Program-made: the position numbers and the translations under genes | Notes under the pieces: model-generated | The model's input: only the letters and a program-made list of their open reading frames with translations | What the model was told of the DNA's origin: nothing | Database searches by the model: none | Shown here: one piece after another, positions 30,120 through 37,938 of the stretch | How the letters are laid out: every line of letters starts with the position of its first letter | How positions within the stretch are numbered: the stretch's first letter is position 1 | Assembly (NCBI RefSeq): GCF_022701255.1 | Contig: NZ_CP031705.1 | Coordinates: 4,712,001-4,776,000 of the forward strand | From: Microcoleus vaginatus HSN003 | GTDB taxonomy: Bacteria > Cyanobacteriota > Cyanobacteriia > Cyanobacteriales > Microcoleaceae | DNA: 64,000 bases | Direction: 5' to 3'

Positions 30120-30365
30120 ATGTCACAGGAATTCTTGCCTGACGACAACAAATTTGATCGCGCAAATGACGACTCAGCAGCAGAATCGGAACAGGATGTG
30201 GTTTGTGTAACGGTGACAGGTTCGCCCAAGGGTGTCAGGGAAACCATACTCACTTTGTACCGCCTGGGATTTGCCGAAGTCGGCGATTGGAGTCCCGTAC
30301 AGCGTGCAGCGAATCCGAAGCAAGTGATGAGTGTGCTGATTCGCCGTCGGAAGCGCAAAGCGTAG
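30120..30365 (+). CDS. Small conserved cyanobacterial protein
   Basis: An 81-residue cytoplasmic protein of unknown function. Acidic N-terminus (FDRANDDSAAESEQD), a central DVVCVTVTGSPKGVRETILT beta-alpha unit, and a basic C-terminus (SVLIRRRKRKA) that could bind nucleic acid. AGGAG lies 9 bases before the ATG. The mRNA leader has two successive hairpins, suggesting control by attenuation. Confidence 0.7.
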   Translation: MSQEFLPDDNKFDRANDDSAAESEQDVVCVTVTGSPKGVRETILTLYRLGFAEVGDWSPVQRAANPKQVMSVLIRRRKRKA

Positions 30366-30370
30366 GTGTT

Positions 30371-30498
30371 TGCTCGTTCCTAGGCCTTAGCCTGGGAACA
30401 CATTCCATGAGCATCTGCCTCCTGTTTTTATTTTTATCCGTTAGCGAGGCAGAGCCTCTGGATCTCGGTTCCCAGGCTAAGGCCTGGGAACCAGTTAA
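30371..30498 (+). repeat. 128-bp dispersed repeat, copy A
   Basis: Aligns with 30976-31103 over all 128 bases with few differences. Internal palindromes: TTCCTAGGCCTTAGCCTGGGAA-type at the start, CTGCCTC...GAGGCAG in the middle and TTCCCAGGC...GCCTGGGAA at the end. A partial third copy (first hairpin only) is at 29736-29760. Non-coding. Confidence 0.9.
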
Positions 30499-30630
30499 AG
30501 TAATTGAGAATGGTGCAACATCTCAGTTTAATCTTATTCCTTTACTGACTTTCGTGCGCTCGCGCCCACGCACTTAATTTATACAGTAGTAGTTCTGTCG
30601 CATCATAAAGCCGTTAAAACAATTAAACCA

Positions 30631-30777
30631 TTATTTTCTTGTGTTCATATTAATAGTAATAGCAAAAAAGACTATCTCTATTGAAATAGCCGCTGTTCCG
30701 CCAGCAACTCCCCCAACTTCTATCCCAAGAGCTGGTAATAAACAGACAATTACAGCAGTGATTATTTTTGACAACAT
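30631..30777 (-). CDS. Possible 48-residue membrane peptide
   Basis: An open frame coding a short hydrophobic peptide: MLSKIITAVIVCLLPALG, then EVGGVAGGTAAISIEIVFFA and a polar tail ending TRK. Two membrane segments with a Gly-rich turn are plausible. There is no good ribosome binding site, so the gene may not be real. Confidence 0.35.
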   Translation of the reverse strand: MLSKIITAVIVCLLPALGIEVGGVAGGTAAISIEIVFFAITINMNTRK

Positions 30778-30975
30778 ATAATTTATTTTTTACTCGCATT
30801 AGTTACGAGCATTATTGTTATTTTTATATTATCCTAAAATCAGGTTATTTTTATTTGTGACTATTATCATAAAAAATTGTGATATTCATCATAGTAGGGA
30901 TACCCGTGTTAATGTAAAAAGACTAGGGCGTAGTGGTGGGAATGGTAGAGGCAGGACTCCCACTCTGGTACTTTT

Positions 30976-31103
30976 TGCTCGTTCCCAGGCTAGAGGCTGG
31001 GAACGCATTCCATGAGGCTCTGCCTCCTGTTTTTATTTTTATCCGTTAGCGAGGCAGAGCCTCTAGATCTCGGTTCCCAGGCCTTAGCCTGGGAACCAGT
31101 TAA
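30976..31103 (+). repeat. 128-bp dispersed repeat, copy B
   Basis: Second copy of the repeat at 30371-30498. Here the central palindrome is perfect: GAGGCTCTGCCTC and GAGGCAGAGCCTC, with TTTTTATTTTTATCC between. The outer CCAGGCT/AGCCTGG hairpins differ slightly from copy A, with compensating changes. Confidence 0.9.
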
Positions 31104-31161
31104 TTGAGCGGATACGATAAAACTATATGTAAATAGAATTTATGAGTTGGCAGGCAATCTT

Positions 31162-31399
31162 ATGTTCAAAAATCTTGTGATTGGTCTAATCTTCACTGCC
31201 GAAGTTTTTTTACCTTCTTTTTCTGATAAAAGCATCCCTACCCCATTGCTCACAGTTCAAAATTCCGACCCATATCCGGCGGCTGACAAAAATGGAGACT
31301 ACCACATTGTTAACGGAAATAGTGGAATCATGCCTTTTATGTGGGAAGCCGTAGATCCAGAAGGTTTGAATGTTCGCTGCGAAGATAGAACAGGTGATA
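31162..31399 (+). pseudogene. 5' half of a secreted-protein gene split by an IS
   Basis: Starts MFKNLVIGLIFTAEVFLPSF, a signal peptide, then about 58 residues of mature protein up to CEDRTG, where the IS630-type element is inserted. The reading frame continues exactly at 32551 if the element and one TA are removed, giving a 147-residue protein. The function of the intact protein is unknown; the Trp- and Arg-rich second half (GKPWLWVGSH, YRCWVRANK) resembles small SH3-like secreted domains. Confidence 0.8.
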
Positions 31400-31408
31400 T
31401 AGCATTTC

Positions 31409-31894
31409 TTACAAAGGTGAGGTACAATAACAGCAGTGAGTAAACCAATTCCAAATATTTGCTGATGTAACTTCACTAAATGCAAACTCTATGGCTTTTG
31501 CTAACTCTTTATAATTAGGTGTCTTGATAGAACGGAGAATATTTTTAAGTTTTGACCATAAATTTTCAATTGGGGAGAAATCCGGCGAATAGGGCGACAA
31601 GTATATTAATTTAGCCCCTTTTTTTTGGATGGCTTTTTCTACTTCTTCTCCGGTATGAATAGTACAATTATCCATGACTACACAAGCACCTTTCCATAAC
31701 TTTGGCACTAATTTTCGGATAATAAAAGCCTCAAATGTAATTGCATCAGTTGTACCTATTAAATTAACTGATGTTAGGACTTCTTTGACCGATATAGCTC
31801 CAATTATTGAGACATTTCTTCCGCGTTTATTCGGTTTTGATCCCTTGGCTCTTGAACCTTTTAGAGATCGAGCATATAACCTAACCATTGCCAA
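31409..31894 (-). CDS. IS630 transposase, DDE catalytic part (ORF B)
   Basis: 161 codons. DDE endonuclease portion: GACVVMDNCTIHTG contains the second catalytic Asp and PDFSPIENLWSKLKN the terminal Glu. The first Asp (FIDECGVN) lies upstream of the ATG in the same frame, so the product is made by frameshift from ORF A on the A run at 32014-32022, and not from this ATG. Confidence 0.88.
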   Translation of the reverse strand: MAMVRLYARSLKGSRAKGSKPNKRGRNVSIIGAISVKEVLTSVNLIGTTDAITFEAFIIRKLVPKLWKGACVVMDNCTIHTGEEVEKAIQKKGAKLIYLSPYSPDFSPIENLWSKLKNILRSIKTPNYKELAKAIEFAFSEVTSANIWNWFTHCCYCTSPL

Positions 31895-31920
31895 GTTTAC
31901 TCCACATTCATCAATGAATA

Positions 31921-32364
31921 TTAAGTCTTTGAAACAAACTTCTCTAATTTTTTGCCAGAACTCGTATCGCAGGTTCTGAACCCTGTCAGTGCCTTTGTCT
32001 GACGGGAAAAGAGTTTTTTTTTCAAAGTCATGTTTAAGAGTTTTGCCATTCTTCCCATCGTTGCTACGCTGATGGTAAAACCAATTTTTTGGTACAGTAA
32101 ATAACGGAGTTCTTCGAGAGTTGCATCATTGTTTGCTTCAATCAATTCCGCTAAAATTAGCAGTTGTTCTGCATTCAGTTTTAATTTGACTCCACATCGC
32201 TCAGTGCGAGGAGCAATGTTTTGGGTGTCACGATACTGTTTAACCAATTTTTGGACAAAACTTAGGGCTACACAAAAACGGTTAGCTATTGCTCTTTGTG
32301 ACAGCGGTTCATTATGGTACACATCCATAATTTTTTGTCTAAAATCAATCGAATAAGTTTTCAT
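31921..32364 (-). CDS. IS630 transposase, helix-turn-helix part (ORF A)
   Basis: Starts at the ATG at 32364 (MKTYSIDFRQKIMDVYHNE), the usual N-terminus for cyanobacterial IS630 proteins. Helix-turn-helix SQRAIANRFCVALSFVQKLV binds the inverted repeats. The frame runs past a run of nine A (minus strand, 32022-32014) and ends soon after; a -1 shift on that run gives KKTLFPSDKGTDRVQNLRYE and joins ORF B. Confidence 0.88.
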   Translation of the reverse strand: MKTYSIDFRQKIMDVYHNEPLSQRAIANRFCVALSFVQKLVKQYRDTQNIAPRTERCGVKLKLNAEQLLILAELIEANNDATLEELRYLLYQKIGFTISVATMGRMAKLLNMTLKKKLFSRQTKALTGFRTCDTSSGKKLEKFVSKT

Positions 32365-32548
32365 TTTTACTAATGCGTGATCCTTGCTAAAATTTGAGAT
32401 AGTTGTCATTCTAGTGACTGCTGCGGGTCGAGGGACTACTGCTCGAAGATCGCCCTATTTAATTAGAGCTGTATAACATTTTGAAGTTCTATATTTTTCA
32501 CTCCGTTTAAGTCAGTTATATTATACCTCATCTTTCTAAGAAATGCTA

Positions 32549-32756
32549 TAGTAACCAAATGGATATACTTAATTCGCCCGTTAATAGGGTTATACCAAAT
32601 GGAGAAAAATTTGATGCTGTGGGAATTTTTCTTGACCGACGGGGGAAACCTTGGCTATGGGTTGGAAGTCATTCTATGGGCAGGTATCGCTGCTGGGTCA
32701 GAGCTAATAAGAATTATGTACAACCATTTCAAAGAATTAATCGCAACATGGAATAG
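32549..32756 (+). pseudogene. 3' half of the IS-split secreted-protein gene
   Basis: Continuation of 31162-31399: after the target TA the frame reads SNQMDILNSPVNRVIPNGEK, then GIFLDRRGKPWLWVG and YRCWVRANKNYVQ to the stop. A short ATG-initiated frame exists from 32559 but lacks the signal peptide. Confidence 0.8.
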
Positions 32757-32783
32757 CGTTTTTAACTAAGGATACCTCTGAAA

Positions 32784-32814
32784 AAACCCGCTTCACTATG
32801 TGTGTGGCGGGTTT
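32784..32814 (+). terminator. Terminator of the split gene
   Basis: AAACCCGC (32784-32791) pairs with GCGGGTTT (32807-32814), followed by a short T-rich stretch, 28 bases after the stop codon. Confidence 0.65.
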
Positions 32815-32877
32815 GTATTTGATTCACAAATATGTTTTTTCATAATGTTAAAAGCTACTAAGATTAAATATAAATAA

Positions 32878-32902
32878 AACCCACTAATTAAATTAGTGGG
32901 TT
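32878..32902 (-). terminator. Terminator of the 32940 gene
   Basis: Perfect 12-bp stem AACCCACTAATT/AATTAGTGGGTT with a one-base centre, followed on the minus strand by TTTATTTATATTT. Confidence 0.75.
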
Positions 32903-32939
32903 AGTTTAAATAGAATCTAAGATTTAGCTTAAATAAATA

Positions 32940-33326
32940 CTATCGAGCCAGGTTTAAAACACTTTTCACAACTCCTTTGACAGGTGTCTCTCCAACAGCA
33001 ACACCACCTGCAAATGCTCCTCCCACACCAGGGCAATAGGGTAATAAGGCAGCAGCAGGGGGGAAAACTGATGCGGCAAGACTATCAGCACCCATACATA
33101 TAGCAACTACAGTAACATAAGCAACTGCTGCCTCGACAGCAGGCTTTACAAGCTCGTTTGTGATAGCTTCCTCTACAACTGCCGAACTTATCGCAACTAG
33201 GCTGCCAGTGTTACTACCTTCAAGATTCATCAATGGAATCACTTCAGAGTAGGCATAAGCAGGCTTTTCCATACATCCTAAAACTAAGACTAGAGCAAGG
33301 ATAACAGCTATTAAACGTTTAAACAT
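32940..33326 (-). CDS. Putative secreted lipoprotein-like protein
   Basis: A 128-residue protein with signal peptide MFKRLIAVILALVLVLGCM and either a lipobox-like LVLGC or cleavage after AYA. The mature part is Ala/Val rich with hydrophobic stretches (AAVAYVTVVAICMGADSLAA, PGVGGAFAGGVAVGE), suggesting membrane contact. No function is known. Its own terminator lies downstream; the gene is isolated between the IS element and a Uma2 gene. Confidence 0.65.
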   Translation of the reverse strand: MFKRLIAVILALVLVLGCMEKPAYAYSEVIPLMNLEGSNTGSLVAISSAVVEEAITNELVKPAVEAAVAYVTVVAICMGADSLAASVFPPAAALLPYCPGVGGAFAGGVAVGETPVKGVVKSVLNLAR

Positions 33327-33780
33327 TGTTTATTTTCCCTAGTGTGAAAGAATTACCTTTTTCTATTTAACCTATTTTTAAATTCAGCGTCTACCGAAAA
33401 AATACTTAAACATCAACTCTTTACATATAGACCTGTGACGCAAAAAAGCTAGACCCTGCCAACCTTGCCAACACTCCGATCGCTCCGAGCGACCGCGCTA
33501 GACCCGCAACACTCCCACCGCTCCAACCGTGGTTAGGTGCAATTGTGCCAGCCGTGGCAGTCCTCACCATCCAATCACCTCAAACTCACCCACACCGCGC
33601 TATATGGTGCAATTTTGGAGCCGTGCCACCCATGTCAGCCGTGGCAAGTGTCGAGCCGATCGCCCCGTGTCGATCGGACAGTGCTACCCAGCTTGTTGAT
33701 TCAATGAAAATCACTGCGGCCGCCGCTTTTCTCGGATGTGTAAACATTTTAATAACAATAGCAATCCTGGAAGGTAAAAG
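33327..33780. other. Intergenic region upstream of Uma2
   Basis: Contains a C-rich stretch with near repeats GGTGCAATTGTGCCAGCCGT (33536) and GGTGCAATTTTGGAGCCGTG (33605). Short open frames here have no supporting features. Confidence 0.4.
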
Positions 33781-34380
33781 ATGACACAAGCCCACAAACA
33801 GAAACTTACCTTTGAAGAGTACCTCACCTATGAGGACGACACCGACAACCGCTACGAATTAATTGATGGAGAGTTAGTAACATTGCCACCCGAATCGGGC
33901 CCCAACAATTTCATTGCTAACTATCTACTATTCACTCTGGCTAGTAGCGGGTTCATCCCACTGAGGCTGATCAGAACACATATGTGCGAAATCGAAGTTC
34001 CCATCCTGCGGGAGGGCGACGCAGCTAACCGCTACCCAGATTTGGTGGTTTTGCGCCCCGAACACATCTTGCTGACAGCAACCAGGCTAACCATCACCCA
34101 AACTATGCCACCTCCTCAGTTGGTTGTCGAGGTTGTTAGTCCAGGTAGAGTTGGGCGCGATCGCGATTACATTAGCAAACGAGCCCAATATGCAGCGCGG
34201 GGTATCCCTGAATATTGGATTGTTGACCCTCAAGAGCAGATAGTAGCGGTACTTCAACTAGAATCGGGTGAGTATGTCGAAGTTGGGATGTTTCAAGGGG
34301 AACAAACACTTGTTTCTCCAACATTTCCGCAGTTGAATATAACGGCTGGACAAGTTTTGGGAGGAGAGTTTCAGTTGTAG
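33781..34380 (+). CDS. Uma2 family (DUF820) restriction-endonuclease-fold protein
   Basis: A 199-residue protein with the PD-(D/E)xK fold. N-terminal LTFEEYLTYEDDTDNRYELI and DGELV are typical; the active site is represented by NRYPDLVVL (Asp) and PQLVVEVVSPG (Glu-x-Val). Dozens of paralogues occur in filamentous cyanobacteria; roles are unproven and transposon-linked or defence functions are suggested. A GGAAGG site lies 6-11 bases before the ATG. The IscB element begins about 40 bases after its stop. Confidence 0.88.
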   Translation: MTQAHKQKLTFEEYLTYEDDTDNRYELIDGELVTLPPESGPNNFIANYLLFTLASSGFIPLRLIRTHMCEIEVPILREGDAANRYPDLVVLRPEHILLTATRLTITQTMPPPQLVVEVVSPGRVGRDRDYISKRAQYAARGIPEYWIVDPQEQIVAVLQLESGEYVEVGMFQGEQTLVSPTFPQLNITAGQVLGGEFQL

Positions 34381-34484
34381 AATGCGCCAAATTGCATAAT
34401 TTTCACCAGAAAAACGAGCGAGAAGCCCCTGGCTTTAGACATGGGGAGGAAAGCGGCAGCGACTTCAGTCGCCTTGAAATATTT

Positions 34485-35759
34485 TTAAAACCCATAGCTA
34501 TAGCCATCTTTTTTGTGGATTGCTTTGCAATACTTGTGGCTAATACCTGTTACTCTCCCAGCCTTCGTTACGATATCAAAACTGCCTGAAGCACGGCATA
34601 GAAGCCGCCCTGTATAAGAGCCGACTTTCTTCCCTGCGGTAACGGTTGCGCTGACAATATCGCCAGTCTGAAACCCTTTGTGAATTTGCACTCTGGACTT
34701 GTGCCGAATGGGAAATCCGTACTGGTTTGTGCCGCACATCTGTCGTGTCCCCTGACCTTTTGCCACAATCAACAAAGGCTTTGAAGTCAATACTTTGAGC
34801 GTGTCAACGCTGCCCACACACGCAGCATCAAGCCAGTGCGATTTAGCCAACCCTAACCGATGGCGATTGAACTTAGTTTGTCCGCCCGTGCCAGTAGTGA
34901 CGGGCAATCCCGTTTCTTTAAGTGCATTAAATAATGCCCATCGGGTTGAGTTGACCGCTGCTGCATCTTTGAGTGGTAGCTTTGCTTGTTTGAGGATGCG
35001 GTTTAACAGGTCGGGTTTAGCTGCCAGGAATGCTCGAATATCCTGATTGCCTTTCTTTTGATTGCAATCGTGACAAGCCAGTGTCAAATTGGAAACCCTG
35101 TCAGAGCCACCTCTTGACTTGGGCTGAATGTGCTCAACCTCAAAAGGTACATTTTCGGCCGAGCAATAAGCACACTGCCGATGCCATTTTTCCAAGAGAT
35201 ACTGCCGGACTTCGTAACCCTGCAATTCTCCCTGCTGATACATAACGCCTGAGATTTCAGGGTTTTGCATGAGTTGAGAATCAAACCGCACTAACTCTTG
35301 AACAATGCTGGCAACGGGAGCGAGTCGAATCAATTTGCGAACCCATGTAAGTGTTGTTTCGACTTGGTGTTGCAAGGATGGAGCGAGCCAACCATCGGGG
35401 CGAGTGCGATTGAGGAATCGCGCCTTACGGTATCGAGTTTTGCGATTGCGTCTTCCTCGCCTAAGTTGACGGCGAGAGAGAAGTGCATCTTTAATTTGCT
35501 GGCCCCGGTGTTGCAGTTCGGCTCCGAAGATAATCTTGTTGTCCTGTTTGATTGCAACCCCCGTGACTTTCGATCCCGGATCTAATTTCAGTTCTAGCGG
35601 TTCAGGCTTCGTCTCAACTGCTTTTTTCAAAACAATCGTAAACGGATAGCGGCGAAATACCGCTGCTTTTCCAGCTTTCAGCAATGACCTTGCTATTCCT
35701 GGTTTACAGGGTGATAGCGGTTTGCGATTGGTATCAATTACAAAGACAAAGTTAGACAT
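34485..35759 (-). CDS. iscB: IscB RNA-guided DNA endonuclease
   Basis: A 424-residue Cas9-ancestor nuclease guided by an omega-RNA. The ATG at 35759 (MSNFVFVIDTNRKPLSPCKP) has AGAGGAG upstream; a longer frame from 35801 is not used. Order: N-terminal PLMP domain (1-50), RuvC-I with Asp60 (LKLDPGSKVTGVAI), Arg-rich bridge helix (about 95-120, RRQLRRGRRNRK), RuvC-II with Glu155 (SIVQELVRFD), HNH with zinc Cys196/199/229/232 and His210 (VEHIQPKSRGG), RuvC-III with His308 and Asp311 (SHWLDAACVG), then a target-interaction domain. All catalytic residues are present, so both strands of a target could be cut. Known IscB proteins aid retention of their transposons. Confidence 0.93.
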   Translation of the reverse strand: MSNFVFVIDTNRKPLSPCKPGIARSLLKAGKAAVFRRYPFTIVLKKAVETKPEPLELKLDPGSKVTGVAIKQDNKIIFGAELQHRGQQIKDALLSRRQLRRGRRNRKTRYRKARFLNRTRPDGWLAPSLQHQVETTLTWVRKLIRLAPVASIVQELVRFDSQLMQNPEISGVMYQQGELQGYEVRQYLLEKWHRQCAYCSAENVPFEVEHIQPKSRGGSDRVSNLTLACHDCNQKKGNQDIRAFLAAKPDLLNRILKQAKLPLKDAAAVNSTRWALFNALKETGLPVTTGTGGQTKFNRHRLGLAKSHWLDAACVGSVDTLKVLTSKPLLIVAKGQGTRQMCGTNQYGFPIRHKSRVQIHKGFQTGDIVSATVTAGKKVGSYTGRLLCRASGSFDIVTKAGRVTGISHKYCKAIHKKDGYSYGF

Positions 35760-36020
35760 TGTTGCGTCTCCTCTGATTGCTCGTAATGTTCGCTTCGCCA
35801 ATGTTTTTAAGGCTTGTCATGTTGGCTGCACTTCCTTAACCCATTACAGATGTTTAACAACCAACGATAGGGCTACAAACTAGCGACGCATTTGTAGGTA
35901 TCGTGACCTTAAAAACGTAGAGGCTTGTTGCGTCTGAGGCTGGTCATGTTCTGGCTTGTATCCCGCTCGAAGAGTCGGACAGTCTACAAGCCCCTGCCTT
36001 TAGGCATGGGGTTCATGACC
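35760..36020 (-). ncRNA. Candidate omega-RNA scaffold of IscB
   Basis: The 260 bases between the element end and iscB fold into nested stems on the minus strand. In plus coordinates: 36014-36020 with 35942-35948 (CATGACC/GGTCATG); 35991-35998 with 36003-36011 (end hairpin); 35985-35991 with 35954-35960 (TACAAGC/GCTTGTA); 35907-35916 with 35803-35812 (CCTTAAAAAC/GTTTTTAAGG); 35891-35897 with 35873-35879; 35899-35904 with 35864-35869; 35861-35865 with 35821-35825. In characterised systems the omega-RNA lies 5' of iscB with the guide at its 5' end, so the guide would come from bases beyond 36020. Confidence 0.75.
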
Positions 36021-36316
36021 TAAGCTACCTTGGGGCAAATTTCGACTTTGACAGTCATACCTACTTTATTGAGCATTGCAATCAGACTGTCAACGGAAAA
36101 CTGCCCTATTTTACCTTGAGTTAGAGCTTTGATTCGATCGTTGGACTGTTGGAGATGTTGAGCCGTTTGATCGAGAGTCCAACCGCGCTCTTTAATCTGA
36201 TGAGTCAGGGCGAGAATTAGTTGCGATCGGATTAGTAAGTTATCAGCTTCTTCAGATGAGAATCCGAGGTCTAGAAAGATATTATCGACTGCTTGGGTAA
36301 TAGTATTTTCGCTCAT
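36020..36316 (-). CDS. XRE-type antitoxin (HigA-like)
   Basis: A 98-residue helix-turn-helix protein. ERGWTLDQTAQHLQQSNDRI with KALTQGKIGQFSVDSLIAML is the XRE core that would bind the operon promoter. It overlaps the preceding toxin gene by ATGA, in toxin-first order as in HigBA loci. The last base of its stop codon is at the IscB element end, so the element inserted exactly at the 3' edge of the gene. Confidence 0.85.
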   Translation of the reverse strand: MSENTITQAVDNIFLDLGFSSEEADNLLIRSQLILALTHQIKERGWTLDQTAQHLQQSNDRIKALTQGKIGQFSVDSLIAMLNKVGMTVKVEICPKVA

Positions 36317-36663
36317 TGTTCCGGTTCTCTTGAGTTTAAACGATTTTGTAACAACTCTTGGTAGCGTTTCTGCCCAACTTCGATATTTTTCTTAGCTGTT
36401 TTCTGAGTTTTCTTTTGGAAGGCATGGAGCACATAAATAGCTTCTTCAAATCTAGCAATATAGAAAACCCGATAGGCATTTTCTGTCCGAATCCGAATTT
36501 CTTCAACGCCTTTACCTACGATCGACATCGGTTTAAAGTCTGGTGGTTGTATGCCCTGCTGGAGAGTCCAAAGTGAAAAACCGGCTTCTTTTCGGGCATC
36601 TTCAGGAAGAGATTGGATTTCTTCGCGGGCAGGGCCAACCCACCGAATCGGCTTGATGGTCAT
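36313..36663 (-). CDS. RelE/HigB-type toxin (phage Gp49-like)
   Basis: A 116-residue protein of the RelE superfamily (Gp49/DUF891 branch), predicted mRNA interferase. Hallmarks: IRWVGPAREEIQSLPEDARK at the N-terminus, VGKGVEEIRIRTENAYRVFY and AIYVLHAFQKKTQKT (the conserved FxKKTxKT motif). The toxin gene comes first and overlaps the antitoxin gene by four bases. Confidence 0.88.
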   Translation of the reverse strand: MTIKPIRWVGPAREEIQSLPEDARKEAGFSLWTLQQGIQPPDFKPMSIVGKGVEEIRIRTENAYRVFYIARFEEAIYVLHAFQKKTQKTAKKNIEVGQKRYQELLQNRLNSREPEQ

Positions 36664-36751
36664 CGAGTTTGTTGAGAATCGAATACTGTGACAATTATAC
36701 TCAAGTATTGCCTTAAGTATTTTATTTCTTCAGCGCTCTATGTCGGTTAGT

Positions 36752-37741
36752 TCAGCCGCCGATTTGAGACATTGTGCGGCTGTAATTTCCTTGAGTAGTT
36801 CCCGAATCTCGCTGTTTGAAATTAATCTCCGGTTTAATCTCCAATATGTGCCGCACTCGATCGCGCAATTCGCTTGTAGGAGTCCCACCACGCAGAGCAG
36901 TTTTTAAGTCAATTTGACCGGTTTCGTTCAGCAGACAAGGCCGCAGCCACCCGTCAGCAGACAAACGCATCCGGTTGCAGCGATCGCAAAAACACTCGGA
37001 CATTTGGCTGATAAATCCTAAAGTGCCCTTCGCCCCCGGAATTTGAAACACATCCGCCGGCCCATTTCCGCGAATTCCCGACTCGGCTAACCCGTATTTC
37101 TCGCTAATTTGTTGCCGCAATTCGGCTGATGCTACCCAACCTTTATCGCCAAATAAATCCCCATTCCCGATCGGCATAAACTCAATAAAACGAACGTGCC
37201 AATTCCGGTTAATTGTTAACGCCGCTAAATCCAATATTTCGCTGTCATTCACACCGGGAATTACCACAACATTCAGTTTCAGCGGGTCGAATCCAGCTTG
37301 ATAAGCCGCTTGAATTCCCTCCCAAACCTGCGTCCACCGCGATCGTCCCCGACTACCAATTATCTTGTCGAAAGTCTCCGGTTCCAGCGAATCCAAACTA
37401 ATATTAATCCGGCGCAAACCCGCCTTGTAGAGATTTTCCGCCATTCCCGCCAGCAAAAATCCGTTGGTTGTCATGGATAAATCTCGCGTTTCGGGCATTG
37501 AGGCGATCGACCTCACCAATTCCACCACCCCAGGCCGCAGCAGCGGTTCCCCTCCAGTCAAGCGAAACTTTGTAAATCCCACGGGTATAAAAACTTCCCG
37601 CAGCAGAGTTAGCAATTCCGAGTGAGTTAACAACTGCTGTTGCAATACATAGTCCAACTCGCTACCTTCTGGCATACAGTAGAGACAGCGGAAGTTGCAG
37701 CGGTCTATCAAGCTAATCCGAAGGTAGTCTACGGTATCCAT
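36752..37741 (-). CDS. moaA: GTP 3',8-cyclase MoaA
   Basis: A 329-residue radical SAM enzyme that starts molybdenum cofactor synthesis by converting GTP to 3',8-cyclo-GTP. The N-terminal cluster is [14 protein letters not shown] (CxxxCxxC); the C-terminal 4Fe-4S site is [13 protein letters not shown] with [14 protein letters not shown] follows the first cluster. The family C-terminal GG (QIGG) that inserts into the active site is present. It is divergent from narM, 200 bases apart; both serve nitrate reductase, a molybdenum enzyme in cyanobacteria. Confidence 0.95.
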   Translation of the reverse strand: MDTVDYLRISLIDRCNFRCLYCMPEGSELDYVLQQQLLTHSELLTLLREVFIPVGFTKFRLTGGEPLLRPGVVELVRSIASMPETRDLSMTTNGFLLAGMAENLYKAGLRRINISLDSLEPETFDKIIGSRGRSRWTQVWEGIQAAYQAGFDPLKLNVVVIPGVNDSEILDLAALTINRNWHVRFIEFMPIGNGDLFGDKGWVASAELRQQISEKYGLAESGIRGNGPADVFQIPGAKGTLGFISQMSECFCDRCNRMRLSADGWLRPCLLNETGQIDLKTALRGGTPTSELRDRVRHILEIKPEINFKQRDSGTTQGNYSRTMSQIGG

Positions 37742-37938
37742 GTCAATAGTTTGTAATATTATTTAATTATAAATGCTGACTCGATTTTCTGCAATTATCG
37801 GCTGTAGAGTAAATCGATAATCTAAAATCTCTAATCTAAAATACAATTGATATCATCCAAAAAGGGATACAAGCCCCCAGCTCCCGACTGTAGAGTAAAT
37901 AGATAATCGATAATCTAAAATCTAAAATTGCTACATTT

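Larger units (their letters stand above)
31400..32548 (-). mobile_element. IS630-family insertion sequence (1149 bp)
   Basis: Terminal inverted repeats are seen: left TAGCATTTCTTACAAAGGTG, right (complement) TAGCATTTCTTAGAAAGATG, continuing as AGGTA(C/T)AAT. Both ends are flanked by TA (31398-31399 and 32549-32550), the target duplication expected for IS630/Tc1-mariner elements. It contains two overlapping transposase frames on the minus strand and is inserted in a secreted-protein gene. Confidence 0.95.
34421..36020 (-). mobile_element. IscB element (IS200/IS605-like, no TnpA)
   Basis: Both ends carry the same-orientation hairpin sequence AAGCCCCTGSCTTTAGRCAT ending GGGG (34424-34446 and 35989-36011). 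The left end adds GGCAGCGACTTCAGTCGCC. Same-orientation end hairpins are the mark of IS200/IS605 elements moved by a Y1 transposase, which here would act in trans. Cargo is iscB and its RNA locus only. Exact boundaries cannot be fixed without an empty site. Confidence 0.75.

Noticed and set aside
29736..30500. CRISPR array suspected from repeated TTCCCAGGC hairpins
   Set aside because: The repeats are not evenly spaced, differ in length and have no unique spacers; they belong to the 128-bp repeat family.
33545..33784. 79-codon open frame before Uma2
   Set aside because: Overlaps the Uma2 ribosome binding site and consists of C-rich repeat sequence.
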